A stretch of 64,000 bases of DNA, from assembly GCA_035308965.1 (NCBI GenBank), contig DATGFN010000021.1, positions 147,012-211,011 on the forward strand. Reading direction: 5' to 3'. This document shows, one piece after another, positions 33,306 through 41,262 of the stretch (positions within the stretch are counted from its first letter, which is position 1; each line of letters opens with the position of its first letter). Position numbers and translations under genes: made by a program. The notes under the pieces were generated by a model that was not told where the DNA came from, did not search any database, and saw nothing but the letters and a program-made list of their open reading frames with translations. This stretch comes from DASYXZ01 sp035308965 (GTDB lineage: Bacteria > Acidobacteriota > Terriglobia > UBA7540).

Positions 33306-34049
33306 CTACGGTTTGCGAAGCCTGCGCCGCAGGAATCCGGCAAAACCAAACAAGCCTGTGCCAAATAGCGCCAGCGTGCCAGGCTCCGGGACGCTGGATA
33401 CGGGGGCAGTCAGCGTGGGGTCGGGGACAATCTGCGTATCGCCGTCACTGCCAAATAAAGGCCCGTCCAGGCTCGCGTTGGTCATCGACATGCCGGGACC
33501 ATGGATCACGCCCTCTAAAGCGAGGTCGTGATGACTGGAAGAGTTGTTATTGAGGTTTACATGATCATCGCTACTGCTGACATTCGAATGGGACTGGCCG
33601 TTTGCACGCCCATTAAGGGAGCCTTCGCCTCCCAGGTTAACGTTGCCGAGCGAGGTGCCAAACTCGAACACAACGCTATCGTGGGCCGGAACCCCATTAA
33701 GGGTCAGCATTATTCCGCCGGTTTCGCTATAAGAATTAATTCTGAATACAAGATTAGAGCGGCCGCCGCTCGTAAATAATGACGTTCCACTAGGCGCGTG
33801 GATTTTTTGGCTACCACTATTATTTTCCAGCGGGGTTTCTGTAAGCCCTTCCAGGGCCGTTGAAAGGCTGTCGGCCGGGTTGACCTCGCTCGCTATGTTG
33901 CTGGTGACGTTCGTAATTTGTAGATTGTGGCCTCCCGTTCCTCTATATAAGATGACGTAATTTGTCCCCACACCCAAATGAAAAGAATCAGCTCTGCCCA
34001 CCAGGGGAAGAGCGAAGAGGACAACTGCCAATGAAATTAGAAACCGCAT
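33306..34049 (-). CDS. PEP-CTERM sorting-domain exported protein
   Basis: This is a 247-residue protein with a signal peptide (about 1-21, ending GRADS) and an Asn/Ser/Gly-rich body. A typical C-terminal sorting tail has VPEPGTLAL, a hydrophobic helix (FGTGLFGFAGFL) and a basic RRRLRKP end. PEP-CTERM proteins are cut and anchored or released by an exosortase, usually with exopolysaccharide. None is in the window, so the enzyme must be elsewhere. The middle is rich in Asn, His and Ser (SHSNVSSSDDHVNLNNNSSSHH). The start ATG at 34049 follows a GGAGG/AAGGTGAG region. Confidence 0.9.
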   Translation of the reverse strand: MRFLISLAVVLFALPLVGRADSFHLGVGTNYVILYRGTGGHNLQITNVTSNIASEVNPADSLSTALEGLTETPLENNSGSQKIHAPSGTSLFTSGGRSNLVFRINSYSETGGIMLTLNGVPAHDSVVFEFGTSLGNVNLGGEGSLNGRANGQSHSNVSSSDDHVNLNNNSSSHHDLALEGVIHGPGMSMTNASLDGPLFGSDGDTQIVPDPTLTAPVSSVPEPGTLALFGTGLFGFAGFLRRRLRKP

Positions 34050-34425
34050 TCTCACCTTCAACCTCCTCTTCTTAAAATAAGTAAAGCCAACCTAAACCTG
34101 CAATCTTCGTGCCAATTTCGCAGAGGCGCTCAGGTCCAGAACATTTTGATAAACAATAGGTTCAAGAATGAGCCTGCGCGGAGAGTATTTCTGGGTTCGC
34201 CCAAGATTCCAAAGAATTACCATTATTGTTATTCAAAATTCACACTTCGCCATTCGCTGCGGACCGAATCAAATGCTGCCCGCAGCCGCCTATATCTAAA
34301 GTTAGATTACCTCATACAACTTAATCCGCTCGATACTAAGCACTTTCCCCGATTGAATACCTTAGGCCCTCAGTTTAATTTGGAGACTCAACAGTACAAG
34401 GGTAACCAAACAGTTGGAGCGTGTG
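34050..34425. other. AT-rich intergenic region upstream of the PEP-CTERM gene
   Basis: This is 376 nt, more AT-rich than its surroundings, between divergent genes. It should contain the promoters of both the PEP-CTERM gene (minus) and the small-gene run (plus), but I cannot place them with confidence. A plus-strand ORF starting at 34146 has no ribosome site or family feature and is not called. Confidence 0.4.
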
Positions 34426-34671
34426 ATGACTCGATTGGTGCTTGAAGCAACGGAACCCTTGTCTCGATTGGACGTTAAAGATTGGCTGTACAAAATTGGT
34501 TGCATCGCCTACGAAGTGAAACCGATCCCCGACGATCCTCCTTCGAACGGAAAGAACCAGCGATTCCAAATTGTCACCAGCGATGTAGCGGCACAGCGCG
34601 CGATCTCCCTGCCCCCCGGGCAGGAAATCAGCCGTGTCGCAATCGTCATTCGGCCGGAAGCGCCAAATTAG
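34426..34671 (+). CDS. Hypothetical protein, 81 aa
   Basis: This is a small soluble protein of unknown family (TRLVLEATEPLSRLDVKDWLYKIGCIAYEV, then FQIVTSDVAAQRAISLPPGQEISRVAIVI). The pattern of strands and a central helix could form a small alpha/beta fold. The ATG at 34426 has TTGGAG 6 nt upstream. It opens a run of small plus-strand genes (Csp, dimeric-barrel-like, receiver-like) that may share regulation. Moderate confidence that it is expressed. Confidence 0.45.
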   Translation: MTRLVLEATEPLSRLDVKDWLYKIGCIAYEVKPIPDDPPSNGKNQRFQIVTSDVAAQRAISLPPGQEISRVAIVIRPEAPN

Positions 34672-34716
34672 AAAATTCACAGGTAGGGCGTGCCCCTACC
34701 TCGTTGGAAAACGGAA

Positions 34717-34956
34717 ATGAACTTGACTGATACTCAATGCGCGACGCAGGACGCATTGAATCTGATCGAAAAGCTCCGGCGGAATTGCACGGACTTGACA
34801 GCGTGGGGCCATCTTTACCGCGCCCAACGCTATTTGATCTGCCGGGAAACCTTCAAGACTGATGTGGCAGGACAGAAGAACTCGTATTCGGAAGTTGTCT
34901 CAGAAGAAGTCCATTCTTTTTTAACGTCCAGGAGGAAACTATGGAAGGCACTGTGA
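34717..34956 (+). CDS. Possible small protein, 79 aa
   Basis: This ORF starts at an ATG with GGAA upstream and ends 16 nt inside the following cold-shock gene. The translation (CATQDALNLIEKLRRNCTDLTAWGHLYRAQRY) looks helix-forming, but I recognise no family. The overlap with the well-supported cold-shock gene and the weak ribosome site make it doubtful. It may simply be the leader of the cold-shock mRNA. Confidence 0.3.
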   Translation: MNLTDTQCATQDALNLIEKLRRNCTDLTAWGHLYRAQRYLICRETFKTDVAGQKNSYSEVVSEEVHSFLTSRRKLWKAL

Positions 34957-35138
34957 AGAAACTGGTCCGTGATCGAGGGTTCGGGTTCATAAAATGTCAT
35001 GACGGCGTGGAGGTTTTCTTCCATCGCACCGCTCTGCAAAATTTGAACTTCGATACTCTCAAAGAAGGCGAAAGTGTCAGGTTTGAAGTACAGCAAGGGG
35101 ATAAAGGCGCCAGAGCTATCGGCGTTCGAGCCAGCTAA
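34941..35138 (+). CDS. Cold-shock domain protein (CspA family)
   Basis: This is a 65-residue OB-fold RNA chaperone. It starts EGTVKKLVRDRGFGFIKCHDG, containing a version of the RNP1 motif (RGFGFIK), and continues VEVFFHRTAL with the RNP2 motif (VFFHRT). It ends at the usual length for CspA. The family opens RNA secondary structure during cold or general stress. The ribosome site AGGAGG is 7 nt before the ATG. The long preceding region could be a regulated 5' leader. Confidence 0.93.
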   Translation: MEGTVKKLVRDRGFGFIKCHDGVEVFFHRTALQNLNFDTLKEGESVRFEVQQGDKGARAIGVRAS

Positions 35139-35307
35139 GAAACTGCTGGTCAGCCGCTATTTGCCCGAGGCTCGAAAAGCCCCGCGACACCCGGCGAATT
35201 CAAGGGGCAGGCCCCGGCAGGTGTCTGCTCTGGTTTCCGCAGGTCAGGGGCGCCCGGGTGGCACGTCGGACTCCGTCGCAACACGTGTCGATGATGGAGA
35301 TGAAAAT

Positions 35308-35712
35308 ATGGTCGCGCTTAGAATTTCCGCCCATTTAAAACCAAGAAGCTTTTCCGAGTTTGCATTTGTTCTGGAACAGGAGATTCACCCCTCGCTTAAA
35401 AAAATAAAGGGATTTCGCGGGCATATTGTATTCGTCCTGCTCGGAGCAAGCCAGGCGGTAGCCATCAGTTTGTGGAACGAGAAAGAAAATGACCGCGCCC
35501 GGAAAGAGGCCACCTCCAAAGTGGTGCCCACCCTCGGGAAACTGGCCCAGGGCGCTCCCAAGATTAAGGCTTGCGAATTCCTAGACCGGGCCAGAGTGAA
35601 CCCCGATTTGCTGCAATTGATGGCAGGACTGGCGGCAGTGAACGGTCAACTTCAGATTTTTGAGGTTTCAAGATTTGTCTTTCAGCATTTCACCATGGAG
35701 TCTTTGGTCTGA
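35308..35712 (+). CDS. Hypothetical protein with dimeric alpha/beta-barrel (ABM-like) features
   Basis: This is a 134-residue soluble protein. The first 100 residues show the antibiotic-biosynthesis-monooxygenase/dimeric alpha-beta-barrel pattern: RISAHLKPRSFSEFAFVLEQEIHPSLKKIKGFRGHIVFV, then AISLWNEKENDRAR. Members range from heme-degrading and quinone monooxygenases to signalling proteins. The catalytic residues vary, so no reaction is assigned. GGAG precedes the ATG at 35308. Upstream in-frame readings back to 35074 overlap the Csp gene and lack features. Confidence 0.6.
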   Translation: MVALRISAHLKPRSFSEFAFVLEQEIHPSLKKIKGFRGHIVFVLLGASQAVAISLWNEKENDRARKEATSKVVPTLGKLAQGAPKIKACEFLDRARVNPDLLQLMAGLAAVNGQLQIFEVSRFVFQHFTMESLV

Positions 35713-35823
35713 AAGTTAGTGGCCGCCCCCCCCGCGGGCCAAATGAAGAATTGCGTCTCATACGACCTATGTTAACCAGGATGGAAAGCAATCATGGAAG
35801 TTCGCGGGAGAAAGGAGTTTCAA

Positions 35824-36237
35824 ATGAGCGATCGCATCTTTGCAATTTTGATCCACGACCAACCCGGTCCATTGGATTCGTTGAAACTGGTCTTGAGGGA
35901 TTTATCGGTCGAGACCTTCAGCGTTACGAGCTTGGAAGAAGCCAGGCGGCTTATTCCGCAAACCAGCCCGCACATTCTCTTCACAGCCACTTCGGTTGCC
36001 GATGGATCGTGGACGGATGTTATCTACTTGGCCGAGCAAGCCGATATACCGCTCAATGTCATCGTCGTGTCGGCGAACAAAGATATTAAGCTTTACATCA
36101 CAGCCCTGGAGCGCGGCGCGTATGACTTTGTGCTGCCCCCCTTCGAGCCTCTGGCGCTGGATATTGTGGTGCGATCGGCGGGTGAGAATGTGCGTCATCG
36201 CCGACGAGCTCTCGCCCGTCTGGCCGTTGCTTCGTGA
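35824..36237 (+). CDS. Degenerate response-regulator receiver domain protein
   Basis: This is a 137-residue protein with the length and strand-helix order of a stand-alone receiver, but without its chemistry. The acidic pair is replaced (FAILIHDQPGPLD). The phosphoacceptor Asp position reads HILFTATSVADG, with Thr or nearby Ala. The switch Ser and the near-Lys position (VVSANKDI, DFVLPPFEPL) are partly kept, the last with Pro in place of KP. Such pseudo-receivers act by constitutive protein contacts. AAAGGAG lies 6 nt upstream of the ATG. A strong terminator follows at 36371. Confidence 0.7.
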   Translation: MSDRIFAILIHDQPGPLDSLKLVLRDLSVETFSVTSLEEARRLIPQTSPHILFTATSVADGSWTDVIYLAEQADIPLNVIVVSANKDIKLYITALERGAYDFVLPPFEPLALDIVVRSAGENVRHRRRALARLAVAS

Positions 36238-36370
36238 GTTGGATCAGGTCCTCCATCTCAATCTTGGGACGCGATCGAGGCATCTGCGAACACCGGCACG
36301 GGGCCTCTCCCTTTGAAACAAGCTTCAAGCCCGCAGTGGCTTAATGGAAACCCTGCCACACCCAGACGCG

Positions 36371-36406
36371 CAGGGCCGCTTATTGGCCCTGCCCCCTCCT
36401 TTTTTT
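36371..36406 (+). terminator. Intrinsic terminator after the small-gene run
   Basis: CAGGGCC (36371-36377) and GGCCCTG (36385-36391) form a perfect 7-bp stem with a 7-nt loop, followed by CCCCCTCC and a run of seven T. It ends plus-strand transcription from the receiver-like gene and separates it from the convergent RND operon. Confidence 0.8.
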
Positions 36407-36448
36407 CGGAACCGGCCAGATTGATTTCTTGCAGTTGAGGCCGGAGCC

Positions 36449-39400
36449 TTATTCATCGTTATCGATTTCATGCGAGCTTCGAAGTTTTCCCCCTCGTAGT
36501 GCGCGTTCCTTCATCAAGGCGAAGAACACCGGCACCAGGATCAGCACATGGATCGTGGACGTAATCATTCCACCTACAATGGGAGCGGCGATGGGCTTCA
36601 TCACGTCTGAGCCGATCCCCGTCTCCCACAATATGGGGACCAAGCTTGCCAACACAGCAAATACGGTCATCAATTTGGGGCGCAGGCGTTGCACTGCGCC
36701 TTCGATGACCGCTGCCTCCACGTCTTCGTGTCTTACGGGCACTCCACTCGCCAGGCGGCGGTCGAGCGCTTCGTGCAGATAAACCACCATCACCACTCCC
36801 GTCTCGACGGCGATTCCAAACAAAGCGATGTAACCCACCCAGACCGCCACGCTGAAGTTGTACCCAAGGAGCCATTGAAGAATCAGGCCTCCAGTCATGG
36901 CGTAAAAAGTGGGGAAAATCAGGACAGCGGCCTCGGTGACGGAATGAAAAATCATGTAGAGCAGGAAAAATATTACGAATAAGACCATGGGAAGGATGAT
37001 CTTCAGACGCTCTTTCGCCCGGACTTCAAACTCGTACTCGCCCGACCATTTGTAAGTGTAACCCGGAGGCAGAGTCAATTTTTCGTTCAGCAACTTGCGG
37101 GCACGCTCGACGAAGCCCCCGTAATCTTTAGTATTCAAATCAATATAGACGTACCCGGTGAGCAAGGCATCTTCGTCTCGAATCATGGCCGGCCCCCGCG
37201 AGAAAGAAATCTTCGCCACTTCTCCCAGAGGAATCTGCGATCCGCTGGGCGTGGCGATCAGCACGCGGCGCAGTTGATCGAGATTATCTCGAAAGTCGCG
37301 GTCGTACCGGACGTTAATGGGATAACGCTCGCGTCCTTCCACGTTTTGGGCAATGTTTTCTCCTCCGATTCCACTTGTAACCGATTGCTGCACGTCGGCC
37401 ACCGTAAGTCCGTAGCGCGCCGCCTCCAGCCGGTTCGCCTCCACATTAATGTAAAATCCCTCCGCCACCCGTTCGGCGAAAATGGAGCGCATTTCCGGAA
37501 GCGCGGAGAGAATCTGCTGAATCTGGCCCCCGAGTTTTTGGATCCCTTCCACGTTCGGACCTTGAATCTTCAATCCCACAGGGGTCTTGATCCCTGTCAG
37601 TTCCATGTCCAAACGGTTCTCCACCGGCATCGTCCAGGTATTCGAGAGTCCGGGGAATTGCAGTTTCTCGTCCATCTCATGAACCAGCTTGTCGTAGTTC
37701 ATGCCGGCCCGCCATTTTTCGCGCGGCTTCAACATGATCGTGGTGTCATACATGTCAAGGGGGGCATTGTCCGTGGCACTGTCCGAGCGCCCGATAGTGC
37801 CGAAAACACTCTCCACCTCCGGGAATGCGCGAATTATCTTGTCCTGCTGCTGAAGGAGTTGGGAGGCTTGCGTGATGGAGACGCCGGGTAGCGCTGTGGG
37901 CATATATAGGGATGATCCCTCGTACAACGGAGGCATGAACTGACTTCCAATGCGCCACACCAACGGAAAGGTGACTACCAGGAAGACAAGATTAACCAGC
38001 AAAGTTATTTTTCGATAGCGCAGGCATAGGCGCAATACGGGCAGATAGAGAGCCTGGGTGATGCGGGAAATCGGATTCTCGGATTCTGGCCGCAGCCGCC
38101 CGCGAATGAAGAGCACCATCAGCACAGGCACTAGCGTGATAGCAAGCACGGAAGAAAAGCCCACCGCCAGGGTCTTGGTCCACGCCAGCGGACGAAACAT
38201 TCTTCCCTCCTGCGCTTCCAGGAGAAATACGGGCATGAACGAAACCAGGATAATGACGAGTGAAAAAAAGATCGCGGGGCCAACTTGCTTTGCAGCGGCC
38301 AGCAAGATTCGCCGCCGTTCCGTGGCATGGGCATCCTGCCCGCGATCTTCGGTGTTATGGGTGGGAGCAAGTAACGGGACGCCCGTGCTCCCTGTCTGGC
38401 GCTCCGAAAGCTGCCGGTAACCGTTCTCCACCATCACGATCGCGGCGTCGACCAGCACCCCGATGGCCAGCGCGAGGCCCCCAAGGGACATGATGTTCGA
38501 ACTCACGCCGAGGTAATACATCGGGATGAATGAGGCCACCACCGCGATGGGCAGAGTGAGGATGGGAATCAAAGCCGAACGGAAGTGGAAAAGAAAAACA
38601 ATAATCACCAGGCTCACGATCACTGCCTCTTCCAGCAAGTCGCGCTGCAGAGTTGCAATAGACGCCTGAATCAGGCCCGACCGGTCGTAACCCGCAATCA
38701 CTTCCACGCCCTTGGGGAGAGAGGGCTTGATCTCTTTCAGCTTTTGTTTGATGCCATTGATCACCGTCAGTGCATTCATGCCGTCCCGCATCACCACGAT
38801 GCCCCCAACCGTTTCCCCCTCGCCGTTCCATTCTGCAACGCCCTCGCGGATGTCAGGGCCGAACGATACCGTGCCCAGGTCCCGGATTAAGACGGGCGTC
38901 CCATTCTTGGAGGACACAGGAACATTTTCCAGATCAGAGAGGGAGCGCAAATAACCAAGGCCGCGAATCATGTACTGGGCGCCACTCATCTCCAGCACTC
39001 GACCTCCCACTTCATTGGTGCTCGCTTGCACCTGGGTCATCACCGTCATCAGAGGAATGTTGTAAGCGCGCAACTTATTGGGGTCCAGCCTGACCTGGTA
39101 CTGGCGAACAAATCCGCCGATCGTTGCAACCTCGGCTACGCCGGGAACGGTTTCGAGCTGATAGCGCAAGTACCAATCCTGAAGGCTGCGCAGGTCCGCC
39201 AGACTATGTTGCCCGCTATGATCCACCAGAATGTATTCGTAAACCCAGCCTGCTCCCGTCGCGTCCGGCCCGATGACCGGATGAACGGCGGGCGGCAAGC
39301 GGCCTGTGATTTGTTGCAGGTATTCCAGGACTCGCGAGCGCGCCCAGTACAAATCTGTTCCGTCCTCGAAAACCACAAAAACATAGGAGTCACCGAACAT

Positions 39401-39658
39401 GGTTTGGGCGCGCACGGCCTTCACGTGCGGCGCCGCCAGAAGTGTGGTGACGATGGGATAAGAAACCTGGTCTTCGATAATGTCGGGTGGCTGCCCTTCC
39501 CATGACGAGTGGATAATCACCTGCACGTCTGAGATGTCGGGCAGGGCATCCAAAGGAATACGGCGCAGCGACCAGATTCCGGCCAGCGTAAGCAAAAGAG
39601 TTCCCGTGAAAACCAGGAAACGATTGCGGGCGCACCAATCAATCCAGTGGGAGATCAC
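36449..39658 (-). CDS. cusA: CusA/CzcA-type heavy-metal RND efflux pump
   Basis: This is a 1069-residue inner-membrane proton-driven pump. HME-RND features are LDALPDISDVQVIIH near residue 40, the TM4 proton-relay motif LALAIGVLVDAAIVMVEN (about 395-412), and the metal-path Met segments LYMPTALPG and NRLDMELTG. These correspond to the E. coli CusA Met573 and Met623 regions, so Cu(I)/Ag(I) is the likely substrate (inferred). It starts with GTG 1 nt after the adaptor stop, using the AAGGAG in the adaptor's last codons. An in-frame insertion of about 26 residues (about 421-446, TGVPLLAPTHNTEDRGQDAHAT region) in the cytoplasmic loop after TM4 is encoded by an interspersed repeat. Confidence 0.93.
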   Translation of the reverse strand: MISHWIDWCARNRFLVFTGTLLLTLAGIWSLRRIPLDALPDISDVQVIIHSSWEGQPPDIIEDQVSYPIVTTLLAAPHVKAVRAQTMFGDSYVFVVFEDGTDLYWARSRVLEYLQQITGRLPPAVHPVIGPDATGAGWVYEYILVDHSGQHSLADLRSLQDWYLRYQLETVPGVAEVATIGGFVRQYQVRLDPNKLRAYNIPLMTVMTQVQASTNEVGGRVLEMSGAQYMIRGLGYLRSLSDLENVPVSSKNGTPVLIRDLGTVSFGPDIREGVAEWNGEGETVGGIVVMRDGMNALTVINGIKQKLKEIKPSLPKGVEVIAGYDRSGLIQASIATLQRDLLEEAVIVSLVIIVFLFHFRSALIPILTLPIAVVASFIPMYYLGVSSNIMSLGGLALAIGVLVDAAIVMVENGYRQLSERQTGSTGVPLLAPTHNTEDRGQDAHATERRRILLAAAKQVGPAIFFSLVIILVSFMPVFLLEAQEGRMFRPLAWTKTLAVGFSSVLAITLVPVLMVLFIRGRLRPESENPISRITQALYLPVLRLCLRYRKITLLVNLVFLVVTFPLVWRIGSQFMPPLYEGSSLYMPTALPGVSITQASQLLQQQDKIIRAFPEVESVFGTIGRSDSATDNAPLDMYDTTIMLKPREKWRAGMNYDKLVHEMDEKLQFPGLSNTWTMPVENRLDMELTGIKTPVGLKIQGPNVEGIQKLGGQIQQILSALPEMRSIFAERVAEGFYINVEANRLEAARYGLTVADVQQSVTSGIGGENIAQNVEGRERYPINVRYDRDFRDNLDQLRRVLIATPSGSQIPLGEVAKISFSRGPAMIRDEDALLTGYVYIDLNTKDYGGFVERARKLLNEKLTLPPGYTYKWSGEYEFEVRAKERLKIILPMVLFVIFFLLYMIFHSVTEAAVLIFPTFYAMTGGLILQWLLGYNFSVAVWVGYIALFGIAVETGVVMVVYLHEALDRRLASGVPVRHEDVEAAVIEGAVQRLRPKLMTVFAVLASLVPILWETGIGSDVMKPIAAPIVGGMITSTIHVLILVPVFFALMKERALRGGKLRSSHEIDNDE
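38322..38396. repeat. Interspersed palindromic repeat inserted in frame within the RND pump gene
   Basis: The plus strand reads GTGGCATGGGCATCCTGCCCG ... CGGGACGCCCGTGCTCCCTG around an AT-richer centre, an imperfect inverted repeat. Its words (GGGCATCCTGCCCG, GACGCCCG.GCTCCC) match the palindrome class at 19073-19140 and 52690-52757. Within the pump gene it encodes about 26 residues absent from the E. coli CusA sequence as I recall it. No frameshift or stop results on the coding strand. Confidence 0.65.
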
Positions 39659-39659
39659 G

Positions 39660-41231
39660 TTACATTTCTCCTTCAACGTCCACGCGTATTTGTTTATTGA
39701 CCAGCGTCTGCCCGTTTTTCTGAGCCACGACCGTCACCTGCCAGGTTCCGCCGCTTTCCAGCTCGCCCCGCCCTTCATAGACGCCTCCACCTTTGTCGCT
39801 GAGGTTGCTCACCACACTCATGGCACCCATGCCCATTGCGGGCATGGCAGGCATAAAGAACGTGACAGTAACCTGGGCGCCGGTTACTGGCGCGCCGGCG
39901 CTGCCCGCCAACTTTATGCGAAATGTGTTACTACCTCTGCGGGGAGGCGATGGCAGAGTGGTGAAATCAGCGGTTGCCTCGTTTGCCGTCGCGTTGATGG
40001 CTGAGGCGGCGCCCGCACCCGGAGGCGGTGGCGTAAACGATCCCATCGCCGCCTGGAGTTGGCTCTCGGAATCGATGAGGAAATTCGCAGAGGTGATAAT
40101 TTTGTCTCCCGCTTGCAGGCCTTTCAGCACGACGTAGTCATCGCCCACCTGCGCGCCCAACTGAACTTCACGCGGCTCGAGATTCCCATCGCCGTGGTCG
40201 ATAAATGCAATTTGGCGAGTGCCCGACTGGAATACGCCCGAGGCTGGGATCACGAGTTGCCGTCCCAGGGACAAGTCCAAACTTACATTCACATACATGC
40301 CCGGTTTCAAAGCCAGACCCGGATTGGAGAAAACAAGGCGCGTCCGCACCGAGCGGGTCGTCATGTCCACTTGAGGCAGGATCGAATCCAGGCGGCCTAT
40401 AAACTTTCTTGCGGGATAGCTATCCACGGTGACCGTAGCAGCGTCGCCTTTTTTCAATTTTCCAATATCGTTCTGGTTGACTTCGGCGTTGACCCAAACC
40501 ACGGAAAGGTCAGTAATGGTGTAGAGGCGCGTCTCCGGTTGAACATACTGATTAGGCAGTGCGTTTCGCTCCGTGATGTATCCGGAAACCGGTGAATCAA
40601 TTTCCATTTCGCGCCGGATATTGCCGGTGGACTCAAGCTGCGCGATTTCCTTCTCCGGAATTCCCCATTGTTTAAGCCGTTCTTGCGCGGCATCTTCCAG
40701 CGATGCCGCGCCCGTGGCTACGCCGGGCACTGAGCTCTGTGCCAGGAGTCCGCCGTTCTTCCTTGCCAACAGGTATTCTCCTTGTGAAGCGACCAGGTCG
40801 GGGCTGTAGATGGTGAAAAGCGGCTGGCCCTTGTGGACGTAAAGATAAGTGGCGTTGGCAAAGACGTGTTGTATCCAGCCTGGGAAGCGAACTTGAACGT
40901 AGGCTAGCCGCTCTTCGTCCACTTCCACGCTACCCGTGGCGCGGATCTCGTCATGAATGGATTTCATTTTCACTTCGCCGGTCTTGGCGCCAATGCTTTG
41001 CAATCGTTGGGGCGAAAGCTGGATGGGCACAAGCTGCGCCTCACCGGGAGCGGTCGCTGCCGGCTGGCTGGCATTGCCAGTAGACTCTTCGGGGGTGCTA
41101 AGCGAGGGCGGTGCGCCGGTCGAAACTTGTCCTGCGGCTGCGCGCGTGCGCCACCAGAACGCGGCCAGAGCCGCGACCAATACGACGTTCGCGCCCAGAG
41201 CAATCCAAAACGCTTTGCGATAGGTGTTCAT
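39660..41231 (-). CDS. cusB: RND periplasmic adaptor (CusB-type) with C-terminal FixH-like domain
   Basis: This is a 523-residue membrane-fusion protein. An N-terminal membrane anchor (about 6-26) is followed by a Pro/Ala-rich linker. The barrel-sandwich half-motifs read IRATGSVEVDEERLAYVQVRFPGWIQ (about 110-135) and VSGYITERNALPNQYVQPETRLYTI. The beta-barrel domain reads LKPGMYVNVSLDL, and a membrane-proximal domain follows to about residue 415. An additional C-terminal domain (about 430-523) reads FRIKLAGSAGAPVTGAQVTVTFFMPAMPAMGMG, the Met-rich FixH/YtkA-like fold also seen in some heavy-metal adaptors. The start at ATG 41231 has GAGG 8 nt upstream. Confidence 0.92.
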   Translation of the reverse strand: MNTYRKAFWIALGANVVLVAALAAFWWRTRAAAGQVSTGAPPSLSTPEESTGNASQPAATAPGEAQLVPIQLSPQRLQSIGAKTGEVKMKSIHDEIRATGSVEVDEERLAYVQVRFPGWIQHVFANATYLYVHKGQPLFTIYSPDLVASQGEYLLARKNGGLLAQSSVPGVATGAASLEDAAQERLKQWGIPEKEIAQLESTGNIRREMEIDSPVSGYITERNALPNQYVQPETRLYTITDLSVVWVNAEVNQNDIGKLKKGDAATVTVDSYPARKFIGRLDSILPQVDMTTRSVRTRLVFSNPGLALKPGMYVNVSLDLSLGRQLVIPASGVFQSGTRQIAFIDHGDGNLEPREVQLGAQVGDDYVVLKGLQAGDKIITSANFLIDSESQLQAAMGSFTPPPPGAGAASAINATANEATADFTTLPSPPRRGSNTFRIKLAGSAGAPVTGAQVTVTFFMPAMPAMGMGAMSVVSNLSDKGGGVYEGRGELESGGTWQVTVVAQKNGQTLVNKQIRVDVEGEM

Positions 41232-41262
41232 AGCAATTACCTCTTTCAACCGTTCGGCTCCA

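Noticed and set aside
34146..34445. 99-codon ORF upstream of the small-gene run
   Set aside because: It has no ribosome site, no conserved pattern and low-complexity composition; it is treated as intergenic.
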